Made by a program: the position numbers and the translations under genes
Shown: positions 34,574-42,473 of the stretch, piece after piece
How positions within the stretch are numbered: position 1 is the stretch's first letter
Layout: every line of letters starts with the position of its first letter
Assembly (NCBI GenBank): GCA_910574015.1
Contig: CAJSYQ010000010.1
Location: forward strand, 1-64,000
Length of the DNA: 64,000 bases
Direction: 5' to 3'
Source: Eubacteriaceae bacterium
GTDB taxonomy: Bacteria > Bacillota > Clostridia > Lachnospirales > Lachnospiraceae
The notes under the pieces: generated by a model
What the model saw: the letters and a program-made list of their open reading frames with translations, nothing else
What the model was told of the DNA's origin: nothing
Databases searched by the model: none

Positions 34574-34577
34574 TATG

Positions 34578-34652
34578 GGTGGGTAATGGGATTCGAACCC
34601 ACGGCCTTCAGAGCCACAATCTGACGCGCTAACCAACTGCGCTATACCCACC
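34578..34652 (-). tRNA. tRNA-His (anticodon GTG)
   Basis: Minus-strand cloverleaf with an 8-bp acceptor including the G-1:C73 pair typical of tRNA-His (GGTGGGTA / TACCCACC), anticodon loop TTGTGGC and T-arm GTGGGTTCGAATCCCAT. CCA is not encoded. Confidence 0.95.
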
Positions 34653-34657
34653 ATAAA

Positions 34658-34731
<74 letters not shown>

Positions 34732-34764
34732 TGAAATCTCACCAATGCAGACGAATGCAATCAC

Positions 34765-34804
34765 AAGCGAGTGAATACACCCGTAAGCGAGTGAATACAC
34801 CCGT
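34765..34804. repeat. Two tandem 20-bp repeats between tRNA-Arg and tRNA-Gly
   Basis: AAGCGAGTGAATACACCCGT occurs twice head to tail, and a third partial copy (AAGCGGGTGA) enters the 3' end of tRNA-Gly. The unit contains CACCCG, the complement of the tRNA-Gly acceptor arm, so it probably arose by slippage at the tRNA end. Confidence 0.85.
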
Positions 34805-34805
34805 A

Positions 34806-34876
34806 AGCGGGTGATGGGAATCGAACCCACGTATCTAGCTTGGAAGGCTAGTGTTCTACCATTGAACTACACCCGC
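34806..34876 (-). tRNA. tRNA-Gly (anticodon TCC)
   Basis: Minus-strand cloverleaf with acceptor GCGGGTG / CACCCGC, D-arm TAGTTCAATGGTAGAAC, anticodon loop CTTCCAA, T-arm GTGGGTTCGATTCCCAT and discriminator U. CCA is not encoded. Confidence 0.95.
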
Positions 34877-34903
34877 ATATTCTATTGGAATGGAAATCTT
34901 AAA

Positions 34904-34978
34904 TCGGGGTGACAGGATTTGAACCTGCGGCCTCTTGATCCCAAATCAAGCGCTCTAGCCAAGCTGAGCCACACCCCG
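34904..34978 (-). tRNA. tRNA-Pro (anticodon TGG)
   Basis: Minus-strand cloverleaf with acceptor CGGGGTG / CACCCCG, anticodon loop TTTGGGA, T-arm GCAGGTTCAAATCCTGT and discriminator A. CCA is not encoded. It is the first of the five tRNA genes. Confidence 0.95.
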
Positions 34979-35029
34979 TTCCAGGTATCTGAAATACCAT
35001 TCGGCGCCCTCTGCCGTGACGCAAAACCT

Positions 35030-35058
35030 ATTATATTATAGAATTCTCCTGTTGTCAA
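35030..35058 (-). promoter_or_regulatory. tRNA operon promoter
   Basis: Fully consensus minus-strand TTGACA (35053-35058), 17-base spacer, TATAAT (35030-35035), ahead of the Pro-Gly-Arg-His-Gln tRNA genes. Confidence 0.88.
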
Positions 35059-35093
35059 CAAATTTCTTATGAAATCAGTGTCATTCTATTTGG

Positions 35094-35966
35094 TCAGCCA
35101 GACCCTGAACCTGACCTCTCCTCCCCTGTACTCTGCTCCGATGCTCCCCCCATCTGTTCCGCCAGTGTCTTTGCGATGGACAATCCCAGCCCGGTGGAAT
35201 GCGAGGCATCCTCCACCGTGTAAAAACGGTCAAACAGCCTCCCCACCTGAACCTCATCCAGGCAGGAGGCATGGTTAGAAAACGTAATCTCACCCTCACC
35301 AGTCAGCGTGACAGAAAAATCCCCGTCACTGTATTTTATGGCATTGCTTATGATATTTCCAAATATACGGGATACCGCCTTGCGATCCAGCCTCTTCACC
35401 ACTCTGTATTCCGGCATCTTAACCTGAGGACTGATTCCCCGGGACCGGATCAGCGCATAATATTCTGAGAGCGCCTCTTCCAGAGCCTGATTTACATCCA
35501 CCTCCTCATATTCCATCTCATACGAGGGCGCCGTCACCACGGCATAGCAGAACAGTTCCTCCATCAGCTGTGTCAGCACCCCGCTCCGCTCCCGTATCAC
35601 ATCAAGATAACGGGAAACCGTGTCGGATGTTTCTTCCGCCTCCAGTAGATCCAGATAGCCGCAGATGGCGGTGAGCGGCGTCCGAAGATCGTGGGAAATA
35701 TTCGTCACCGCCTCCTTAAGCTCCCTGTCTCCCTGCTGGAAGCGGTGCCGCTCACCCCGGAATATCCGCAGCTGCTCATTGATGCTTTCGGCCAGCCGGC
35801 GCATACAGCCATCCCGGCTGGCAATATCGATCAGGTTATTCGTCTCCGTCTCAAGCCTGTCACGAAATGCCTGTTCAATCTCCCGGGCTGACCTGCGGAG
35901 CAGGCAGACCTTAAGGCCCAGTACAGCAATTACCAGAATCAGAAAAACCATGATCAGAACCCACAA
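35094..35966 (-). CDS. Sensor histidine kinase with a probable frameshift at the extreme C-terminus
   Basis: A 290-residue membrane kinase with one N-terminal helix (about 2-22) and hardly any extracellular part. The phospho-acceptor is H92 in NISHDLRTPLTA; the N box is NIISNAIKYSDG and the G box TGLGLSIAKTLAEQMGG. The frame ends oddly in ASEQSTGEERSGSGSG. A shift of one base near 35137 would instead read SEAEYRGGEVRFRVWLTK and stop at 35086, which looks like the usual ending of such kinases. The start is TTG directly after the permease stop, with GGATG upstream. It is the last gene after the ABC transporter it probably responds to; the lack of a sensor domain fits a kinase that senses through its transporter. 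Confidence 0.87.
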   Translation of the reverse strand: MWVLIMVFLILVIAVLGLKVCLLRRSAREIEQAFRDRLETETNNLIDIASRDGCMRRLAESINEQLRIFRGERHRFQQGDRELKEAVTNISHDLRTPLTAICGYLDLLEAEETSDTVSRYLDVIRERSGVLTQLMEELFCYAVVTAPSYEMEYEEVDVNQALEEALSEYYALIRSRGISPQVKMPEYRVVKRLDRKAVSRIFGNIISNAIKYSDGDFSVTLTGEGEITFSNHASCLDEVQVGRLFDRFYTVEDASHSTGLGLSIAKTLAEQMGGASEQSTGEERSGSGSG

Positions 35967-36800
35967 CTATTTCACATCCTTTTTTCTAAATATTACTACT
36001 CCCGCCGCCGTGGACAAAATAATGATCCCAAAAGAATACAGCATCAACAGCCCGGGGTTCTCCACCTCTATATTTGTATATTGGACCATCTGGCCCATGG
36101 GATTGGCATCATTGAGAAATTCATAAAATTTCCGTTTCGTCCCAGTGAGATACTTCGGGTTCGGCTGGGCATCTTCCTGCACCATCGTACCGTCCTCATC
36201 CATATAACTGTATGCATCAAAGATTTCCGGCTCCTGCAGCCGCTGCATCACGATCATGCCAGCGAAAAACAGCACGAAAAAGGAAATCAGACAGATGCTG
36301 ACCCCCGTAGACCTGCTCTGGCTCAGCATACTGACCAGAGTAAACAGAGCGGAAAAGGCCAGTACCGTGACAGTACTCCCCAGCAGCATGATGGCAAGCG
36401 TCCCGGCCGCTGTCCGGAAACCGCCGAGAAGGGGAAGCCCCAGTAAGATTGCTGCCAGAAAATAGGCGCCACAGCACAGCAACGCCCCCGCCGCATGGGT
36501 GATGAAATTGGATAGATAGATGGACAGCCTTGTATGTCCGGCGATCAGTTTATTACGAATGGTTCCATCGCTGTAATCCGTCCCGCAGAAAACACCGCAG
36601 AAAAGAGCACTGATCACACCGATTACCGTAAGATAGCCGGGGATGACATTATCCAGACCGACACCCGAAGCATCCCACTGAGTCATGCGCAGGGCCGAGA
36701 TGACGAAAAGTACTCCCAGTGCAAACATGCCTATCATTTCCCCCCAAAAAAGCCTGCTCTTCCACATTCGGGAAAAGTTCACATGTAACAGTCTACTCAT
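35967..36800 (-). CDS. ABC transporter permease of the two-component module
   Basis: A 277-residue membrane protein with about six hydrophobic spans, beginning MSRLLHVNFSRMWKSRLFWG, of the ABC-2 type found with lantibiotic-immunity-like and other peptide ABC systems. A long extracellular loop (about 195-240, DEDGTMVQEDAQPNPKYLTG) lies before the last helix. The ATG has GGAGG at eight bases and overlaps the ATPase end by 8 bases. It partners with the ATPase and is followed directly by the kinase gene. Confidence 0.88.
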   Translation of the reverse strand: MSRLLHVNFSRMWKSRLFWGEMIGMFALGVLFVISALRMTQWDASGVGLDNVIPGYLTVIGVISALFCGVFCGTDYSDGTIRNKLIAGHTRLSIYLSNFITHAAGALLCCGAYFLAAILLGLPLLGGFRTAAGTLAIMLLGSTVTVLAFSALFTLVSMLSQSRSTGVSICLISFFVLFFAGMIVMQRLQEPEIFDAYSYMDEDGTMVQEDAQPNPKYLTGTKRKFYEFLNDANPMGQMVQYTNIEVENPGLLMLYSFGIIILSTAAGVVIFRKKDVK

Positions 36801-37707
36801 TTCCCACACCTCCGATCAAATTGACAAAATAACTCTCCAGACTCTCGTCCCGCTCCTGCAGGGAAAGAATCTCACAGCTCTCCTCTGCCAGTGCCAGTGC
36901 CAGCTGGGATATATTTACCTTGGCAAATATATCCGCCTGCCGGCCGGACAATATACTGTATTCCCAGCCCATTTTGTCCATCACCCGGATAAGGGTATTG
37001 ATATCGGTAACCTCCAGCCGGGTACATTTTCTGCACTCAGATTCCAGCTCCTCTGCACTGATCTCCTTCACCATATGTCCTCTGTCGATAAACCCATAGT
37101 GTGTGGCCAGCCGGGACAGCTCATCCAGGATATGGCTGGATATCAGTACCGTGATCTGCTGTTCACGGTTCAGCTTCAGAATCAGTTCCCGGATCTCGAT
37201 GATCCCCTGGGGATCCAGGCCGTTCACCGGCTCATCCAGCACAAGGAAATCCGGATTTCCCGCAAGTGCCACGGCGATGCCGAGACGCTGGCGCATGCCA
37301 AGAGAAAAATTCTTCACCTTCTTCTTCCCCGTATCCTGCAGTCCCACCAGCTCCAACAACTCCGGGATCCCACTGAAGAATGGAAGTCCCAGGGTGCGGT
37401 ACTGTTCCTTCAGATTATCTTCCGCCGTCATATTCTGATAGAGGGACGGCGTCTCCACCACTGCCCCCATCCTGCGCCGCGCTCTGTGGATCTCTTTTTC
37501 TGAATCTGTCTTTCCATATAAAACATATCCGCCGGAGGACGCCTCCTGCAATCCACAGATCAGCCGGATCAGCGTAGTCTTCCCCGCTCCGTTCCTGCCG
37601 ACAAACCCATAGATAGCCCCTTTGGGGACATGCATGGAAAGTCCGTCCAACGCCTTAAATTGGCGATAGCGCTTACTGAGAGCATCCGTCGTCAGTACAT
37701 ACTCCAT
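36793..37707 (-). CDS. ABC transporter ATP-binding protein of the two-component module
   Basis: A 304-residue ATPase. Walker A reads GRNGAGKTT, the signature FSLGMRQRLGIA, Walker B FLVLDEP followed by VNGLDPQG, and the switch histidine is in SSHILDE. The DEP-VNGLDPQG and FSLGMRQ forms are typical of bacitracin/lantibiotic-type exporters. AAGGAGG lies upstream of the ATG. The promoter region carries four GTTAAG repeats, probably bound by the response regulator encoded upstream. Confidence 0.93.
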   Translation of the reverse strand: MEYVLTTDALSKRYRQFKALDGLSMHVPKGAIYGFVGRNGAGKTTLIRLICGLQEASSGGYVLYGKTDSEKEIHRARRRMGAVVETPSLYQNMTAEDNLKEQYRTLGLPFFSGIPELLELVGLQDTGKKKVKNFSLGMRQRLGIAVALAGNPDFLVLDEPVNGLDPQGIIEIRELILKLNREQQITVLISSHILDELSRLATHYGFIDRGHMVKEISAEELESECRKCTRLEVTDINTLIRVMDKMGWEYSILSGRQADIFAKVNISQLALALAEESCEILSLQERDESLESYFVNLIGGVGNE

Positions 37708-37738
37708 AGTAAAGCCTCCTTTTTTATCTGATGCTCCC

Positions 37739-37795
37739 AGTATATCCGATAATAGTTAAGAAAACGGTTAAGAGAAGAGTTAAGAAAAAGTTAAG
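37739..37795 (-). promoter_or_regulatory. Promoter and four-repeat operator of the ABC/kinase genes
   Basis: Four direct repeats GTTAAG (plus strand) start at 37755, 37767, 37779 and 37790, spaced 12, 12 and 11 bases, that is, on one face of the helix. On the minus strand they end just above a TATACT -10 box (37739-37744) that has no good -35 box. The layout fits activation by an OmpR-type regulator. Confidence 0.7.
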
Positions 37796-37839
37796 GTATC
37801 GGCACCGTCAGACAGGCGCGTCACCGCCAATGGGAATCA

Positions 37840-38505
37840 TCAAATATCGCACATTTTAAAGCCAATGCCCCACACCGACTCGATATAATCCTTGTGCCCG
37901 GCGTCCCGGAGCTTACGCCGTAGATTACTGATATGAACCTTAAGGGAGCTCTCCATGCAGTCCGGCGTATCCTCACTGATCCGGTCCAGCATGACAGATT
38001 TCGTCACCACCTGCGCCGGATTCCGCATAAGCAGACGGAGTATGGCGTACTCTGTCCTCGTAAGACGGATCTCCTGTTCCCGGATCAGCACACAATGAGA
38101 CACTGTATCCATTACGATGTCATCAAAGACCAGACGTTCTGCCGCACCCTCCGCCGGTACCTCTCTGAGCCGGACTGTGATCCGGGCCAGCAGCTCTCTG
38201 GTGTCAAAGGGTTTCGTTACATAATCCGCCGCCCCGCCCAGCAGCAGTTGAATCTTATCCTGTACATCCGACCGGGCACTGACAACGATCACCGGTATTC
38301 CTTTCAGCTCAGGCAGCACCTCTTCGCCCCTGAGCCCCGGCAGCATCAGATCCAGCAGGACAAGATCCGGTCTGTGATCCGCCAGAACAAGGAGCGCCTC
38401 TGTCCCGGAATAAGCACGGGACACCTGGTATCCCTCCCTTGTCAGAACCTCTTCCAGCATATTACCAATATGGACATCGTCATCAATGATCATGATCGTT
38501 TTCAT
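37840..38505 (-). CDS. OmpR-family response regulator
   Basis: A 221-residue regulator. The receiver (about 1-115) has the acidic IIDDD cluster, phospho-aspartate D52 (LVLLDLMLPG) and the conserved lysine in YVTKPFD. The C-terminal winged helix (about 125-221) has RLTRTEYAILRLLMRNPAQV and the usual HISNLRRKLRDAG and SVWGIGFKM motifs. Its start overlaps the hisC stop by 4 bases (ATGA). It precedes the ABC transporter and histidine kinase genes and is most likely their regulator through the GTTAAG repeats. Confidence 0.94.
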   Translation of the reverse strand: MKTIMIIDDDVHIGNMLEEVLTREGYQVSRAYSGTEALLVLADHRPDLVLLDLMLPGLRGEEVLPELKGIPVIVVSARSDVQDKIQLLLGGAADYVTKPFDTRELLARITVRLREVPAEGAAERLVFDDIVMDTVSHCVLIREQEIRLTRTEYAILRLLMRNPAQVVTKSVMLDRISEDTPDCMESSLKVHISNLRRKLRDAGHKDYIESVWGIGFKMCDI

Positions 38506-39551
38506 AGCTCGTCTAATACCTCCAGCAGCCTGTCCATCTGTTGGTCGGTTCCGATGGTGATGCGCAGATAGTCCCGGATCCTCTCCCCACCGAAATGACG
38601 GACAAATATCTTTCTCCTCTGCAGCTCTTCAAATAGGATGCCGGCGGATTTCCTTTCGTGTCGTACAAAGAGAAAGTTGGTACAGGAATCCAGGCAGATA
38701 AATCCTCTGCCCTCCAGTTCCCTCTTCACCCGGGTCCTTGTCCCAACGATCCTGTCCAGGCAGGACTGAAAATACTCTTCGTCTTCCAGGGATGCCGCCC
38801 CGAGCCGGATGGATTCCATATTCATCGTATAGGAATTGACCGATTCCTTCACATCGTTCAACGCCTGGATCAGCCGCCTGCTTCCCATGGCGAAACCGAT
38901 CCGCATTCCAGCAAGGGAACGGGATTTCGAATAGGTCCGCACCACCAGAAGATTTTCATACCGGTCCAGCAGAGGCAGCACGGTCTCCCCGCCAAAGTCC
39001 ACATATGCCTCGTCAATGATCACTACCACGTCCGGATTCCCCCGTATGATCTCCTCCACCTGACGGAGCGGCATACCAATGGAGGTGGGGGCATTGGGAT
39101 TGGCTATAACGATGCCTCCATTTTCTCTCATATAATCCCCAGGCCGGATCCGGAAATCCTCATCTAACGGAGGACACTCATAGGGAATCTGATAGACCTT
39201 TGCCCACACCGGATAGAAGGAGTAGGTCACATCCGGAAACAGCACCGGCTTGTCTGAATTAAAGAATGTGAGGAAGGCAAGGGACAGTACATCATCCGAG
39301 CCCACCCCTGTGAATACCTGTCCTGACTCCCGGCCATAATACCGTTCCAGCGCCTGTACCAGCTCCGAAGAGGACGGATCCGGATACAGGGCGAAACGGT
39401 CCGTATCCATATTTTGATGTGCTTCCACTACCTTAGGCGAGGGGGGATATGGATTTTCATTGGTGTTCAGTTTGATCATATCTTTTTCCTGCGGCTGCTC
39501 CCCCGGTATATATGGTTCCACCTTCCGGATATTTTCTTCCCATTTGTTCAT
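38502..39551 (-). CDS. hisC: Histidinol-phosphate aminotransferase-like PLP enzyme
   Basis: A 349-residue fold type I aminotransferase. PLP features: NTNENPYPPSPKV near the N-terminus, ANPNAPTS, IIDEAYVDFGG, and the PLP lysine K209 in RTYSKSRSLAGMRIGFAMG. It would make histidinol phosphate from imidazole acetol phosphate; no other his gene is in the window, so a related amino-acid aminotransferase role is possible. AAGGAG precedes the ATG and a good promoter lies upstream (39603-39631). It is translationally coupled to a response regulator, an odd partner. Confidence 0.9.
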   Translation of the reverse strand: MNKWEENIRKVEPYIPGEQPQEKDMIKLNTNENPYPPSPKVVEAHQNMDTDRFALYPDPSSSELVQALERYYGRESGQVFTGVGSDDVLSLAFLTFFNSDKPVLFPDVTYSFYPVWAKVYQIPYECPPLDEDFRIRPGDYMRENGGIVIANPNAPTSIGMPLRQVEEIIRGNPDVVVIIDEAYVDFGGETVLPLLDRYENLLVVRTYSKSRSLAGMRIGFAMGSRRLIQALNDVKESVNSYTMNMESIRLGAASLEDEEYFQSCLDRIVGTRTRVKRELEGRGFICLDSCTNFLFVRHERKSAGILFEELQRRKIFVRHFGGERIRDYLRITIGTDQQMDRLLEVLDEL

Positions 39552-39602
39552 ATCTTCCTCTCCTTCGCTCCCTGCCGCGCAGGGCGTTTTCTCTGCTTTT
39601 CT

Positions 39603-39631
39603 AATTTACTCCATTCCTCCGGGTCTGTCAA
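39603..39631 (-). promoter_or_regulatory. hisC promoter
   Basis: Minus-strand TTGACA (39626-39631), 17-base spacer, TAAATT (39603-39608). The -35 box contains the TGA stop codon of the protease gene. The leader has a small hairpin CCCTGC / GCAGGG. Confidence 0.75.
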
Positions 39632-41283
39632 TAGTCTGTCACTCCCGCATAGGCATCCACAATGCCATATCCCCATTCCGTATTGGGCGAGGGAACCCCA
39701 CGGGGAACGGCGCTCTGGATAAACATCTCCCGCATGGCGATGCCAGTGATACCATCCCCTCCGGCATGCTCCATAAATAATGCTCCGATCCCTGCCGCCA
39801 GCGCTGCCGCCGCACTGGTTCCCGTCATGCTGCCGTACCGCCCCCGGGGATACGGGCCCGTCAGCTCCACCCCCGGCGCTACCACATCCGGCTTCACATC
39901 CCCAGCGGTGTTAAACCCCCGGCCTGCCTGGAGATACAGGGCGCCATTGGCAGAGTCATAAGCCGATATGGTGATCATATTTTGACCCGTGCCGGGATTG
40001 CATATTGTATAATCGGGACTCGGCTCCAGAAAAACCACCTCATGCTCCAGAAACTGCCGGATGGGAAGCCACATGTGAAAGCCTGGTTCGTCTGTTTCAA
40101 AGTGGGTCTGTATCTTCCATATGCCGCTTTTTGGCTGCATAAAGCGGAACACCACCACCTGTTCCCTGGTCTGTCCCTGTGACACGCCAAAGTAGATCTC
40201 GATCTCCGTATTTTCCTGCGAAAAGCGATGCTGCTGCCTCACCCCGGATACCGCCCGGATCCCGCTGAATGCCTCCCCTCCCGGTGAAATAACATCCAGG
40301 GTAAGCCTGCCCGGCGTCACCCACCATAGCTGCGCCATAAATCCCTTCATGCTTCTTTCTACATTGATATTGATGGTCTCATCCTTCTGGCGGATCCGAT
40401 GGTGATGCCGGGCATTTCCCTCATTCCCCGCAGAGGTAAAAATAGATATTCCCTGATAGGTCATGTAGCGGTCCATCAGTACCGACAGATTACTGGCACC
40501 ACTGTGGTTTCCCATGCTGGTCCCCATGCCGACACAGATTACGATAGGCCGGTTCTGTACCTTCGCCACCTCCAGCAGATACATGATCCCCGCCATGATA
40601 TCATTTTCCTGATACGCCGGCACATCATCCGGTATGCCGTAATAGTCCCGGTATGCCTGCTTTGCCTGTTTGCATTTGACTATGACCAGCTCCGACAGCG
40701 GCGCCACCCCGGAGAACTCGGCACTCCGGTTCTCATTTCCCGCGGCCACCCCGGCTAAAAAGGTGCCATGGCCCGATTCGTCCCTCTCCGGAACGACGGA
40801 ATAGGGATCCTCACTCCGCAGCGCCTGATTTAACCGCTCCCGGCTGTACCCCTGTCCATATTGAAAACGCCCCACCCCTTCCCCTTCCCGTACCGTCTGA
40901 TCCCAGATTCCCAGGATCCGGCTTGTATTGTCTGCATTGATAAATGCCTCATGAGTGTAGTCGATGCCCGTGTCCACCAATCCCACCAAAATGCCGCTGC
41001 CGTACAGATCCACGTAAGGCTGCCTGCGGATCCGCAGCACCCCGCTGGCCTCCAGCGCCTCTTCGTTCATCAGGCCATATACGTTGGGGATGGCAGAAAA
41101 ACCATATTTCTCTATCATTTCACTGCCCACCGAGGGAAGCTCCTGATAGATCACCGCCTGGAGTGAATCCAGACGGATAAAGCAGTCCGGATTGTAAAAT
41201 TCCTGTATATAAGTTTCTCCCCCATAATTTCCTATAATATAATCCAGTGCTGTCTCTGAATACACAACGTCCTGACAAGGCAT
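39628..41283 (-). CDS. Subtilisin-like S8 serine protease (Csp-like)
   Basis: A 551-residue S8 peptidase without a signal peptide. The catalytic triad is complete: D104 (LVDTGIDYTH), H172 (SGHGTFLAG) and S490 (MTGTSAAAALAAG). A jelly-roll-like insertion (about 315-430) lies between the histidine and serine, as in the clostridial Csp proteases that process spore germination enzymes. The N-terminal about 90 residues resemble a prodomain. A germination role is a family inference only. The ribosome-binding site AGGGAG lies within a terminator hairpin that ends just before the ATG. Confidence 0.93.
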   Translation of the reverse strand: MPCQDVVYSETALDYIIGNYGGETYIQEFYNPDCFIRLDSLQAVIYQELPSVGSEMIEKYGFSAIPNVYGLMNEEALEASGVLRIRRQPYVDLYGSGILVGLVDTGIDYTHEAFINADNTSRILGIWDQTVREGEGVGRFQYGQGYSRERLNQALRSEDPYSVVPERDESGHGTFLAGVAAGNENRSAEFSGVAPLSELVIVKCKQAKQAYRDYYGIPDDVPAYQENDIMAGIMYLLEVAKVQNRPIVICVGMGTSMGNHSGASNLSVLMDRYMTYQGISIFTSAGNEGNARHHHRIRQKDETININVERSMKGFMAQLWWVTPGRLTLDVISPGGEAFSGIRAVSGVRQQHRFSQENTEIEIYFGVSQGQTREQVVVFRFMQPKSGIWKIQTHFETDEPGFHMWLPIRQFLEHEVVFLEPSPDYTICNPGTGQNMITISAYDSANGALYLQAGRGFNTAGDVKPDVVAPGVELTGPYPRGRYGSMTGTSAAAALAAGIGALFMEHAGGDGITGIAMREMFIQSAVPRGVPSPNTEWGYGIVDAYAGVTDY

Positions 41284-41324
41284 AAAAAATCTCCCTGCGT
41301 TTTCTTTCAGTTTACGCAGGGAGA
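41284..41324 (-). terminator. Terminator hairpin overlapping the protease ribosome-binding site
   Basis: Perfect 11-bp stem TCTCCCTGCGT (41314-41324, minus strand) / ACGCAGGGAGA (41290-41300) followed by TTTTTT and then directly the ATG of the S8 protease. It terminates the HD-GYP transcript, and its 3' arm contains the AGGGAG that the protease needs for translation. Confidence 0.9.
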
Positions 41325-41349
41325 CAAAATGTCGTGACTGAAGGATTCG

Positions 41350-42447
41350 TCAATCGTCACAATATTTCGTAACAATGATCTCAAAGTCCTTCCTGGCTTC
41401 GGTAAAAGCTTTCAGAAGTTTGGAAGAAAACGTACCGCTCTGTCCATTGATGATCATCTGAAATGCCTTATCTGTCTTGTATGCCGCCTTGTACACCCTC
41501 TTAGAGGTCAAAGCGTCGTAAACATCCACCAGGGATACGATCTGGGCTGCAATACTGATCTCCTCGCCCTTCAGCCCGTCGGGATAACCATTGCCGTCAT
41601 ATTTCTCGTGATGGTGCCGGGCGATATCGTAAGCGTAGTCACAGAACATCTGGCTGTCCAGATGGATCACCCTCTCAATGATCTCCGCCCCCTTTGTGGT
41701 ATGGGACTTGATCACCTCGTATTCATCCTCTGTCAGTTTGCCGGCCTTTAATATGATGTGATCCGGGATCACGATTTTGCCGATGTCATGGAGGGAAGAA
41801 GCCCAGCCTATCACATCCAGTTTTTCTTCCGTCAGCTCATATTCCGGATACAGATTCATTACGCTCCTCCCAAGGCAGAGGGAAAATTCCCGGATCCTTC
41901 GGATATGCTGTTCGGATTCCAGATTTCGAAATTCCACAATATTGCTCAGGGAATCAATCATAACCTCATTGGCATGCTTCTGTTTCTCCGCCATCATCTT
42001 CAGCATGGCGTTCTGTTTCTTCAGCTTTTCCGTCTGGTTCTTCACTGTGAGCTCCAGCTGCACCTTGTACTGGAACACCTGGACAACATTATCCACCAAC
42101 TGTCTCACTACTTCCGGGTAAAAGGGCTTTTTGATATAACTAACGATACCATATTCATATCCTTTTTTCTCATATTTCTGCGTTTTATCTCCTGTGATCA
42201 TGATAAAGGGGATCCGTTCCAGAAACTTCTTTTCACTGAGCCGCTGAAGAATCTGAAAATTGTCCTTTGCAGGGATCAAAAGATTCACCAGAACGACGGC
42301 AAGGGAAGCGGCACTTGTCCGCAGTATCTCTATCCCTTCCTTTTCGGTTGAAACCTGCAATATCTTATATCTGTCCTGAAATATCTCTGCCAGCTGCGCC
42401 TGGCTGGCCTGATCCTGTTCAAGAATTAAAATGGTATCACGTATCAT
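41350..42447 (-). CDS. HD-GYP domain protein with a degenerate receiver
   Basis: A 365-residue protein with an N-terminal response-regulator receiver (about 1-125), a coiled-coil linker (about 125-165) and an HD-GYP domain (about 170-365). HD-GYP motifs are intact: SLHDIGKIVIPD, then ARHHHEKYDGNGYPDGLKGE; such enzymes hydrolyse cyclic di-GMP. In the receiver the expected phospho-aspartate is replaced: VVLVNLLIP gives N55. The conserved Lys (YIKKPF) and Thr (ITGD) remain. It may therefore be constitutive or controlled without phosphorylation. It is 26 bases after the DUF342 gene. Confidence 0.92.
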   Translation of the reverse strand: MIRDTILILEQDQASQAQLAEIFQDRYKILQVSTEKEGIEILRTSAASLAVVLVNLLIPAKDNFQILQRLSEKKFLERIPFIMITGDKTQKYEKKGYEYGIVSYIKKPFYPEVVRQLVDNVVQVFQYKVQLELTVKNQTEKLKKQNAMLKMMAEKQKHANEVMIDSLSNIVEFRNLESEQHIRRIREFSLCLGRSVMNLYPEYELTEEKLDVIGWASSLHDIGKIVIPDHIILKAGKLTEDEYEVIKSHTTKGAEIIERVIHLDSQMFCDYAYDIARHHHEKYDGNGYPDGLKGEEISIAAQIVSLVDVYDALTSKRVYKAAYKTDKAFQMIINGQSGTFSSKLLKAFTEARKDFEIIVTKYCDD

Positions 42448-42473
42448 TTCCTGACAATGTCTCCTTTTCTTTT

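Noticed and set aside
34765-34813. Short regularly spaced repeats suggesting a CRISPR array
   Set aside because: Only two full copies, head to tail with no spacers, and they resemble the neighbouring tRNA end.
37801-37839. Fourth copy of the 22-bp hairpin motif
   Set aside because: Shares only short GC words (CACCGCCAATGGG); arms do not match.
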